Assembly (NCBI GenBank): GCA_022560715.1
Contig: JADFSQ010000143.1
Location: forward strand, 1 to 5,850
Length of the DNA: 5,850 bases
Reading direction: 5' to 3'
Source: Bacteroidota bacterium
GTDB taxonomy: Bacteria > Bacteroidota > Bacteroidia > Flavobacteriales > Flavobacteriaceae
Shown: positions 1-5,432 of the stretch, in pieces
Numbering within the stretch: the stretch's first letter is position 1
Layout of the letters: each line of letters begins with the position of its first letter
Notes under the pieces: generated by a model
Databases searched by the model: none
The model's input: the letters and a program-made list of their open reading frames with translations, nothing else
What the model was told of the DNA's origin: nothing
Program-made: the position numbers and the translations under genes

Positions 1-61
1 TTCCTGTATATTGTTTGGATTACTTTTGTTAAACTGTAAATTATTTTAATAATATATTTTT

Positions 62-1369
62 TTAAACCCTCTCAATCTTCGCTCCAATAGCGCGTAAGCG
101 TTCATCAATACGCTCGTAACCACGATCTATTTGTTCTATATTATGTATGGTAGAAGTTCCTTCAGCAGAAAGTGCAGCAATAAGTAACGAAATTCCAGCT
201 CTAATGTCTGGAGAGGTCATGGTAGTTGCTTTTAAACTGGATTTAAAATCATGACCAATTACTGTTGCTCGATGTGGATCGCATAAAATAATTTTTGCGC
301 CCATATCAATCAATTTATCTACAAAAAACAAACGGCTCTCAAACATTTTTTGATGCACCAAGACTTCGCCTTTCGCTTGCGTTGCTATTACCAAAATAAC
401 ACTCAATAAATCTGGCGTAAATCCTGGCCAAGGCGCATCTGCAATGGTAAGAATAGAACCATCTATATAGTTTTGTATCTGGTAGCCATTTGTGTGTTCA
501 GGTATAAAAATATCTTCACCTTTACGTTCAATGGTAATACCCAATTTTTTAAATACATCAGGAATCTGTCCGAAATTGTCCCAGCTCACATTTTTAATAG
601 TAAGTGCGCTTTTGGTCATTGCTGCCAAACCTATCCAACTACCAATTTCTACCATATCTGGTAATATTGTGTGTTCAGTTCCTATTAGAGAAGTAACGCC
701 TTCAATAGTTAACATATTAGAACCAATTCCAGATATTTTTGCTCCCATTCGGTTGAGCATTTTACAGAGTTGCTGTAAATAGGGTTCACAAGCAGCATTG
801 TAAATGGTTGTCCTTCCTTCTGCTAAAACTGCTGCCATTACAATATTTGCAGTTCCTGTTACTGAAGCTTCATCAAGTAACATATAAGCTCCTTTGAGTT
901 TTTTGGCTTCAACTCCGTAGAAATAATCTTCTTTATTATATCTAAATGTAGCACCTAATTTTATAAACCCATCAAAATGTGTATCCAATCGTCGTCGTCC
1001 TATTTTATCGCCTCCTGGCTTTGGAATATATCCTTTTCCAAAACGGGTTAATAATGGTCCGATTATCATAATAGAACCTCTTAATCTACTGCCATCTTCT
1101 TTAAAAGCTGAAGACTCTAAATAATCTAAATCTACTTCATCGGCTTGAAAAGTATAAGAACCATGAGCTAACTTTTCAATTTTTACACCGAGTTTTCCTA
1201 AAAGCGTAATGAGTTTATTAACATCTATAATGTCCGGAATATTATGAATGGTAATTTTTTCAGAAGATAAAAGTACAGCACATAATACTTGTAAGGCTTC
1301 ATTTTTTGCGCCTTGTGGTTGAATTTCACCACTAAGTGTATGACCTCCTTCTATTTTAAAAATTCCCAT
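62..1369 (-). CDS. murA: UDP-N-acetylglucosamine 1-carboxyvinyltransferase (MurA), Asp-type active site
   Basis: MurA transfers enolpyruvate from phosphoenolpyruvate to UDP-GlcNAc, the first committed cytoplasmic step of peptidoglycan synthesis. The 435-residue product is full length (E. coli MurA has 419) and has the EPSP-synthase-like double-domain layout. Visible family landmarks are GAKN at 20-23 with the conserved Lys22, GPLLTRFGKG at 104-113, PGGDKIG at 118-124, TGTANIVMA at 171-179, PGFTPD at 315-320 with the catalytic-base Asp320 (E. coli Asp305), SPDIRAG at 386-392 with Arg390 (E. coli Arg371) and IDRGYER at 414-420 with Arg416 (E. coli Arg397). The loop residue that is Cys115 in E. 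coli is Asp121 here (codon GAT, complement of 1007-1009), a substitution known to give fosfomycin insensitivity. The ATG start is 9 nt after the stop of the upstream DUF4290 gene, so the two are probably one transcript. No clear Shine-Dalgarno sequence is seen, as is usual in Bacteroidota. The enzyme assignment is secure. Confidence 0.97.
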   Translation of the reverse strand: MGIFKIEGGHTLSGEIQPQGAKNEALQVLCAVLLSSEKITIHNIPDIIDVNKLITLLGKLGVKIEKLAHGSYTFQADEVDLDYLESSAFKEDGSRLRGSIMIIGPLLTRFGKGYIPKPGGDKIGRRRLDTHFDGFIKLGATFRYNKEDYFYGVEAKKLKGAYMLLDEASVTGTANIVMAAVLAEGRTTIYNAACEPYLQQLCKMLNRMGAKISGIGSNMLTIEGVTSLIGTEHTILPDMVEIGSWIGLAAMTKSALTIKNVSWDNFGQIPDVFKKLGITIERKGEDIFIPEHTNGYQIQNYIDGSILTIADAPWPGFTPDLLSVILVIATQAKGEVLVHQKMFESRLFFVDKLIDMGAKIILCDPHRATVIGHDFKSSLKATTMTSPDIRAGISLLIAALSAEGTSTIHNIEQIDRGYERIDERLRAIGAKIERV

Positions 1370-1378
1370 AAGAAGAAT

Positions 1379-2020
1379 TTAATAACGCTTTCTATTACGA
1401 TTGCTGGTAGGTTTTTTACCTTTTTTAGGATTATTGGAATATTTCTTTTTAGAACGCATTAAACTTATAGAATCGCTTAAACTCTCTTTGCTATCCTTTA
1501 AATTTATTTTTCCATCCGAAAGCTCAAACAAATGATTAAATATTACTGAATCGTCTACGGTATCTTTATTCCATATTAAAAAACATTTCTTCATATGGTT
1601 AGCAATGGTATAGACCAAAGCCTCCTTCATTTCACCATCTTCCCATGTATTGGCAACATCGATCATTGTTTTAATGTTATTGCCATAAAATCGATATTTA
1701 GGATAATTTTGAGGATATTCTAATGGCTCAGGACGAGCTTCTAATTCTTCTCTTGCTGGTTTATCGTAAGGAAAATCAGCATCGAAACCAAAATCGGACA
1801 TTATATAAAGTTGGTCCCATAATTTATGCTGAAAATCTGGGACATCTCGTAAATGTGGTTGTAAATTTCCCATTATTGCAATAATTGCATTAGCTAACTT
1901 ATTGCGTTCTTCTTTTGTTTCTCTCGTTTTGGCATAAGTAATCATTTTTTGCATATGTCGTCCATATTCTGGAATGATTAAATGCTCACGTTCGGTATTG
2001 TACTGTAATTGATCTATCAA
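1379..2020 (-). CDS. DUF4290 domain-containing protein
   Basis: This 213-residue soluble protein matches what I know of the Bacteroidota family DUF4290, whose function is unknown. Typical features are the N-terminal stretch LQYNTERE followed by LIIPEYGRHMQKMI (residues 5-27), a Leu-Trp-Asp segment followed by SDFGFDADFPYDKP in the middle, and the segment YRFYGNNIKTMI. The last 25 or so residues are strongly basic (Lys/Arg/Asn rich) and probably disordered, which could suit nucleic-acid or ribosome contact; that is inference only. There is no signal peptide or membrane segment. The start is a TTG codon (complement of 2018-2020). The frame upstream of it is open only to an in-frame stop near 2051 and holds no ATG, and starting here gives the N-terminus expected for the family. 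It lies directly upstream of murA with a 9-nt gap, an arrangement I recognise as common in flavobacteria. Confidence 0.9.
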   Translation of the reverse strand: MIDQLQYNTEREHLIIPEYGRHMQKMITYAKTRETKEERNKLANAIIAIMGNLQPHLRDVPDFQHKLWDQLYIMSDFGFDADFPYDKPAREELEARPEPLEYPQNYPKYRFYGNNIKTMIDVANTWEDGEMKEALVYTIANHMKKCFLIWNKDTVDDSVIFNHLFELSDGKINLKDSKESLSDSISLMRSKKKYSNNPKKGKKPTSNRNRKRY

Positions 2021-2132
2021 AATAAAAAGGTTATGTGTAGAATTAATATTTTATGAAGCCTTTAATAATGCGCAAAATACAAAAAAAAATAATGACAGTT
2101 GTATTTTAAAGTTTATTAATAAGCATGCTCTC

Positions 2133-2151
2133 ATAAGTTACATAAACTTAT
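2133..2151 (-). other. Small perfect hairpin over the DUF493 stop codon
   Basis: Positions 2133-2139 and 2145-2151 are perfect 7-bp inverted repeats around a 5-nt loop, and the stem includes the stop codon of the DUF493 gene. Positions 2142-2149 can instead pair with 2109-2116 (8 bp), giving a larger alternative stem. No T-run follows directly on the minus strand, so this is not a canonical intrinsic terminator. It could be a weak transcript end or chance in AT-rich DNA. Confidence 0.25.
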
Positions 2152-2441
2152 AACGATATAACTCCCTCAATAGTGTTTGTTACTTCAATATATTTTGAGA
2201 CAACTGCTTCCGGATTTTTCATTATCAGGTTTATGGAAATGCTCGTGTACTTTCCATTTTTGGATTTGGTTGTATGAATTACTGCTCCAACATCGTTAAA
2301 AAGTGATTCAAGTGTTTCGATTTTATGTACATCCGTTTTTAGAATAAATTTATATAAATATTCTGAAGGCCAAGTTGTTGTTTCTTTTAATTGGTCTTTT
2401 AGTTTTTTGTAAAACTCTTCAGCATTAGGAGAACTGCTCAT
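2148..2441 (-). CDS. DUF493 family (YbeD-like) protein
   Basis: This small 97-residue cytoplasmic protein has the DUF493/YbeD pattern: WPSEYLYKFIL (residues 24-34) corresponds to the first strand region of E. coli YbeD (FPTPFTYKVMG), SKNGKYTSISI (60-70) to the SSKGNYHSVSI strand, and the ending TIEGVISL to the last strand. The family has a ferredoxin-like (ACT-like) fold and is suspected of a regulatory, ligand- or protein-binding role; no reaction is known. The start is ATG at 2439-2441 (complement). The gene is on the same strand as DUF4290-murA but separated from it by 127 nt, so a shared transcript is uncertain. Its upstream region is disrupted by a MITE-like insertion (see 2469-2689), which probably changed its promoter. 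The family assignment is confident; the role is not. Confidence 0.88.
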   Translation of the reverse strand: MSSSPNAEEFYKKLKDQLKETTTWPSEYLYKFILKTDVHKIETLESLFNDVGAVIHTTKSKNGKYTSISINLIMKNPEAVVSKYIEVTNTIEGVISL

Positions 2442-2454
2442 AACTATTGTTTAT

Positions 2455-2467
2455 TGAATTGCAAATA
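2455..2467. repeat. Left 13-bp direct repeat (putative target-site duplication)
   Basis: TGAATTGCAAATA is identical to 2691-2703 and lies one base outside the left terminal inverted repeat. Matching stops exactly at both edges of the repeat, as expected of a target-site duplication rather than a longer shared sequence. Confidence 0.75.
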
Positions 2468-2468
2468 G

Positions 2469-2689
2469 TGTTGTCCGAAAAAAGATATAAAACCGCTTTG
2501 CTGATAGATAAAAGACATAAGACTTGTTTTTAGATGTCTAACAATCAATCGAATACAAATCGTAAAAACGTAAAATAGCAATAATCAAAAATCAAAATAA
2601 TAAAAAGCAAGGTATCAATTTTCTGAAACCTCTAAACGATAACAAAATCAATCCTTTGGTAACTTATTTAATTTTTTACTCGGACAACA
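2469..2689. mobile_element. MITE-like non-autonomous insertion (221 bp) with terminal inverted repeats
   Basis: The two ends are perfect 10-bp inverted repeats (TGTTGTCCGA at 2469-2478 and its complement at 2680-2689). Both continue inward into an A-rich stretch (six A directly on the left, GT then A-rich on the right), so the true terminal repeat is longer and imperfect. One base outside each end sits a perfect 13-bp direct repeat (2455-2467 and 2691-2703), which looks like a target-site duplication. The interior has no open reading frame of note and no transposase remnant that I can recognise. Inverted ends plus a long target duplication and no coding capacity fit a miniature inverted-repeat transposable element. 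A duplication of about 10-13 bp is typical of IS4-type elements, but the parent element is not in this window, so the family is a guess. Coordinates could shift by one base at each end. Confidence 0.7.
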
Positions 2690-2690
2690 A

Positions 2691-2703
2691 TGAATTGCAA
2701 ATA
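2691..2703. repeat. Right 13-bp direct repeat (putative target-site duplication)
   Basis: TGAATTGCAAATA is identical to 2455-2467 and lies one base outside the right terminal inverted repeat. Unlike the left copy, this copy runs into TATAA and so keeps an intact TATATTTG box on the minus strand. Confidence 0.75.
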
Positions 2704-2705
2704 TA
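2698..2705 (-). promoter_or_regulatory. Bacteroidota-type -7 box (TATATTTG), probable ancestral DUF493 promoter
   Basis: Read on the minus strand this is TATATTTG, a perfect fit to the Bacteroidota -7 consensus TAnnTTTG, followed by CA as is common in flavobacteria. No convincing -33 TTTG lies 19-21 nt upstream. If the MITE-like element and one 13-bp repeat are removed in thought, this box would sit 20 nt before the DUF493 ATG, a typical short leader. With the element in place it is more than 240 nt away. The copy next to the gene has AC in place of the leading TA and is probably inactive. Confidence 0.4.
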
Positions 2706-2714
2706 ATTTTTTAG

Positions 2715-2746
2715 TTTGAGTTTAAATTTATTTAGCACTAAACTTT
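2715..2746 (+). promoter_or_regulatory. Candidate promoter for the ATPase-recQ pair
   Basis: A TTTG at 2715-2718 is followed after 20 nt by TAAACTTT at 2739-2746, the right spacing for the Bacteroidota -33/-7 arrangement. The -7 box differs from TAnnTTTG at two positions. This leaves a leader of about 60 nt before the TTG start at 2813. The rest of the spacer 2704-2812 is plain AT-rich sequence with a short 7-bp tandem duplication (2747-2760). Confidence 0.22.
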
Positions 2747-2812
2747 AACTGAAAACTGAACACTTTTTTATTTCCTTTTTAATTCCGATTTTTACAATTA
2801 AAATCTGCCACA

Positions 2813-3355
2813 TTGAAACCAAAAAAAATTGTTATTACTGGAGGTCCAGGAACAGGAAAAACTTCAATCATCAATGAATTGTTATGCAGAAACTATTCGT
2901 GTTTACAAGAAGTTTCACGACAAGTTACTTTAGAAGCAAGAGAAAAAGGAACCGAACAACTATTTTTAACAAAGCCTTTATTATTTAGCGAACTCCTTTT
3001 AAAAGGGAGAAAAGCACAATTTGATGAAGCAGCAACAATAACCAGTAACTTTGTTTTTTTGGACAGAGGCATACCAGATATATTGGCCTATATGGATTAT
3101 AGTGGTGATGAATATCCTCAATTCTTCAACGAAGCATGTAAAAATAATATTTACGACCATGTATTTATTTTAGCTCCTTGGCAGAAAATTTATATAAGCG
3201 ATAATGAACGTTATGAAAATTTTAATCAAGCCAAAAAAATTCATCATCAGCTTGTGAAAATTTATGAAAAGTTTAATTATACACTTATTGATGTTCCCTT
3301 CTACTCCATTAAAAAACGTAGCGATTATATCTTAAATATTCTAGAGAATTTATAA
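2813..3355 (+). CDS. Small P-loop ATPase of the NadR/AAA_28 type
   Basis: This 180-residue cytoplasmic P-loop protein resembles the AAA_28 (NadR/Ttd14-like) family, whose members look like small-molecule kinases or nucleotide-binding regulators. Walker A is GGPGTGKTS at residues 10-18, right after the first strand KKIVITG. A Walker-B-like strand FVFLDRG is at 80-86 with Asp84, and a lid-like segment rich in charged residues (DNERYE near 130-135) follows the strand HVFILAPW. Substrate and reaction cannot be read from the sequence. The start is a TTG at 2813-2815: the frame is open upstream only to a stop at 2780-2782 and contains no ATG, and this start places the P-loop at the usual distance from the N-terminus. 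Its TAA stop (3353-3355) shares one base with the ATG of recQ, indicating a co-transcribed and probably translationally coupled pair. Confidence 0.85.
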   Translation: MKPKKIVITGGPGTGKTSIINELLCRNYSCLQEVSRQVTLEAREKGTEQLFLTKPLLFSELLLKGRKAQFDEAATITSNFVFLDRGIPDILAYMDYSGDEYPQFFNEACKNNIYDHVFILAPWQKIYISDNERYENFNQAKKIHHQLVKIYEKFNYTLIDVPFYSIKKRSDYILNILENL

Positions 3356-5046
3356 TGAAGCATCCAATACAAATATTAGAACGTTATTGGAATTTTACCA
3401 GTTTTAAGCCTTTACAAGAAGACATTATTAATGCTGTACTTGAAGATGAAGACACCTTTGCACTTTTGCCAACAGGAGGCGGAAAATCTATGTGTTTTCA
3501 AATTCCTGCACTTGCAAAAGAAGGCATCTGCATTGTTGTTTCGCCATTAATAGCTTTAATGAAAAATCAGGTAAACACCTTAACAGAAAAAGGTATTAAA
3601 GCAATGGCACTTACTAACGAATATAAATACAATGAAATAGATACAATGCTCGATAATTGTATTTATGGAAATTATAAGTTTTTATACCTATCTCCCGAAC
3701 GCTTACAACAAGATATTGTACAAAACCGAATACAACAAATGAATGTAAATCTTATTGCTGTTGACGAAGCACATTGCATTTCGCAATGGGGAAATGATTT
3801 TCGTCCGGCATATAAAAATATTATTTTACTTCGGAAACTATTGCCAACTGTTAATGTCATTGCGTTAACAGCTTCGGCGACACCAAAAGTTGTAGAAGAT
3901 ATTGTTGCCGAATTAGATTTCATCAATCCTAAAATCTTTAAGCAATCTTTTAAAAGAGAACATTTAGCATATATGGTTTTTGAAGAAGACGATAAGTATT
4001 TTAGAATGAAGCAGATTCTAAAAAAGAATCCGAATTCTTCAATTATATATGTTAGAAGCCGAAAAAACACCTTCGAGATTAGTAATTATCTTGAACAAAA
4101 AGGGTTTACAAGTACGTTTTATCATGGAGGATTATCTAATTCTGAAAAAGAGAAACACTTTTCGCAATGGTTAAACGACCAAAAACAAGTTATGGTTGCT
4201 ACCAATGCTTTTGGAATGGGAATTGACAAAGCTGATGTAAAAACGGTTATTCATATTAATTTACCAGAAAGTATGGAAAGTTATTTTCAGGAAGCCGGAC
4301 GTGCAGGACGAAATAATAAAAAAGCCTATGCTGTAATTTTAAAAAACAAAGGCGACGAGCAGCATGTTAAAAACCAGTTCTTAAGTGTTTTACCTACTGT
4401 AGATTTTATAAAACAAGTGTATAGAAAACTGTGTAATTATTTTCAGATATCTTATGGCGAAGGTGAGTTTACAACTCACGAATTTAATTTAAATACATTC
4501 TGCAAAACTTATAGTTTAAACACAATGCATACTTATAATGCGCTAAAAGCGTTAGACAGAACAAGTGTTATTACACTATCGCAGCAGTTTTATAATCGTT
4601 CAAGTATAAAAGTATTGGTTACCAGCAACAAGCTATTTGAATATTTAGAGAATCAGGAAGAAACCAATACTATAGTAAAAACAATTTTAAGAACTTATGG
4701 TGGAATTTTTGATCAGGACGTGAAGGTAAACATCAATTTAATAGCAGATAAGGCTTCAACTAATGAAGATAAGGTTATACAAACATTGCTTAAATTACAA
4801 AAAGACGAAGTCATTTCATTAAAACTAACCAAAACAGATTCTCAAATTGTATTCCTTCAACCAAGAGAGGATGATAAAACCATTAACCGAATTGCTAAAA
4901 CTATAGAACAACAGAACAATCTTAAAAACATCAGTCATTGTAGTGGTTTGTTTGGCATTTGGTTTTTTTGCAGGTATGCAGTACAAATCCCACCAAACAA
5001 GAAATGTAGTACAAGAAACCGTAGAGGAGATATCAGATATTCTTAA
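3355..5046 (+). CDS. recQ: RecQ-family ATP-dependent DNA helicase, C-terminus cut off at about 4925
   Basis: This is a superfamily 2 helicase that unwinds DNA 3'-to-5' in recombination and repair. Motif 0 is FTSFKPLQ (14-21), Walker A LPTGGGKS (38-45), motif II DEAH (137-140), motif III TASAT (172-176), motif IV IIYVRSRK (230-237), motif V VATNAFGMGIDKADVK (281-296) and motif VI QEAGRAGR (312-319). A winged-helix-like region follows (about 350-500). Convincing RecQ sequence stops at about residue 524 (base 4926). The remaining 39 residues to the stop at 5044-5046 are an out-of-frame reading of the next gene. Flavobacterial relatives that I know continue for roughly 100 residues and end with a cysteine-rich CGICSVC-like segment, which is missing from all frames here. 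The helicase core is intact. The ATG overlaps the stop of the upstream ATPase by one base. If the join is an assembly artefact, the real gene is complete elsewhere. Confidence 0.93.
   Translation: MKHPIQILERYWNFTSFKPLQEDIINAVLEDEDTFALLPTGGGKSMCFQIPALAKEGICIVVSPLIALMKNQVNTLTEKGIKAMALTNEYKYNEIDTMLDNCIYGNYKFLYLSPERLQQDIVQNRIQQMNVNLIAVDEAHCISQWGNDFRPAYKNIILLRKLLPTVNVIALTASATPKVVEDIVAELDFINPKIFKQSFKREHLAYMVFEEDDKYFRMKQILKKNPNSSIIYVRSRKNTFEISNYLEQKGFTSTFYHGGLSNSEKEKHFSQWLNDQKQVMVATNAFGMGIDKADVKTVIHINLPESMESYFQEAGRAGRNNKKAYAVILKNKGDEQHVKNQFLSVLPTVDFIKQVYRKLCNYFQISYGEGEFTTHEFNLNTFCKTYSLNTMHTYNALKALDRTSVITLSQQFYNRSSIKVLVTSNKLFEYLENQEETNTIVKTILRTYGGIFDQDVKVNINLIADKASTNEDKVIQTLLKLQKDEVISLKLTKTDSQIVFLQPREDDKTINRIAKTIEQQNNLKNISHCSGLFGIWFFCRYAVQIPPNKKCSTRNRRGDIRYS
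4918..4930. other. Junction between two unrelated DNA segments
   Basis: RecQ homology ends and the pseudopilin-like gene begins within this short stretch, in different reading frames. Neither gene has its proper end here: recQ lacks its C-terminus and the following gene lacks its start. The sequence at the join is a simple CTTAAAAA (4921-4928), the kind of short A-rich stretch where microhomology could cause a mis-join or an illegitimate recombination. No inverted repeats, target duplication, integrase or tRNA accompany it. The exact base cannot be fixed from one sequence. Confidence 0.75.
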
Positions 5047-5383
5047 TAAACCAAATGAACAACGAGCGAAAGAGAAAGCACGCAACAGAGACCTTGTGCG
5101 CATAAGCGATATAAGAAACATCAAGTTGGCTTTGGAGTTTTACTGGATAAATAATAATTCTCAATACCCAGAATATCTTGTTTATGTGCTATTTGACGAT
5201 TTTGCGATCGAAGTTTTGAACGAACTCCCAATATATCCCATTCCTTCCATTGACAGTGAATGTTCTGCTTTAGGCAGATACGAATACCAAAGAGGAGAAG
5301 ATATAGAATCGTATACGCTTAGTTTTTGCCTAGAAACGGACGTGGGAGAAGCAGATGGATATTACAAAAAAGCAGAAAACTGA
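4922..5383 (+). CDS. Pseudopilin-like membrane protein, 5'-truncated (CPR type)
   Basis: The frame is open from 4907. A membrane helix starts at about 4922 (TSVIVVVCLAFGFFAG, then a Tyr-Lys stop), followed by a charged, probably helical linker and the segment RISDIRNIKLALEFYW with NNNSQYP after it. The end has YEYQ, then SYTLSFCLE. The pattern R..DI..I..ALE.Y...N..YP followed by Y.Y...SYTL.FCLE, with two cysteines that could form a disulfide, is one I associate with pilin/GspG-like proteins of Patescibacteria. The protein would sit in the membrane with its C-terminal domain outside. The linker of about 35 residues between the helix and the pilin-like segment is longer than in classical pseudopilins, and no prepilin peptidase site is visible because the N-terminus is lost at the junction. 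A GTG at 4943 could be called as start, but it lies inside the membrane helix. The family call is moderate; the truncation is clear. Confidence 0.6.
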   Translation, partial: LKTSVIVVVCLAFGFFAGMQYKSHQTRNVVQETVEEISDILNKPNEQRAKEKARNRDLVRISDIRNIKLALEFYWINNNSQYPEYLVYVLFDDFAIEVLNELPIYPIPSIDSECSALGRYEYQRGEDIESYTLSFCLETDVGEADGYYKKAEN

Positions 5384-5432
5384 ATCTACATTAGAATGGC
5401 TTTATTAGATATGATTTTGAATAATAAATAAC

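Noticed and set aside
21..28. TACTTTTG matching the -7 promoter consensus on the plus strand
   Set aside because: No -33 box is visible in the window, and the downstream sequence is the antisense of murA. A single 4-6 base match is expected by chance in AT-rich DNA.
40..53. Palindrome downstream of murA as a terminator
   Set aside because: The inverted repeat is made only of A and T with a two-base centre, and no T-run follows in the direction of murA transcription.
473..782. Two overlapping plus-strand open frames inside murA
   Set aside because: They lie antisense to a strongly conserved enzyme, resemble no protein family and have no start context. They are by-products of the murA coding sequence.
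2073..2079. TATTTTG upstream of the DUF4290 gene (minus strand) as its promoter
   Set aside because: It has only one base between TA and TTTG instead of two, and no TTG is found 19-21 nt upstream.
2747..2760. Tandem AACTGAA duplication upstream of the ATPase gene
   Set aside because: Only two 7-bp copies are present; such short repeats are common in AT-rich spacers and show no function here.
3672..4070. Minus-strand open frame opposite recQ
   Set aside because: It is antisense to the conserved helicase core, with a composition typical of a shadow frame.
4943..4945. GTG as the true start of the pseudopilin-like gene
   Set aside because: It falls inside the hydrophobic helix that begins at about 4928, so starting there would shorten the anchor. 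The real start is more likely lost at the junction.
4927..5046. The last 39 residues of the RecQ frame as a new C-terminal domain
   Set aside because: The same bases encode the membrane helix and linker of the pseudopilin-like protein in another frame, and the RecQ-frame reading is not protein-like.
4924..5046. A simple frameshift as the cause of the RecQ truncation
   Set aside because: None of the three plus-strand frames after 4924 restores the expected RecQ C-terminus with its cysteine-rich end, so a base error cannot explain it.
4825..5124. Minus-strand open frame crossing the junction
   Set aside because: It spans the break between two unrelated sequences and is antisense to both recQ and the pseudopilin-like gene, so it cannot be a native gene.
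5402..5427. Inverted TTATTA/TAATAA between the convergent genes as a bidirectional terminator
   Set aside because: The stem is six A-T pairs with a long loop, too weak to call.
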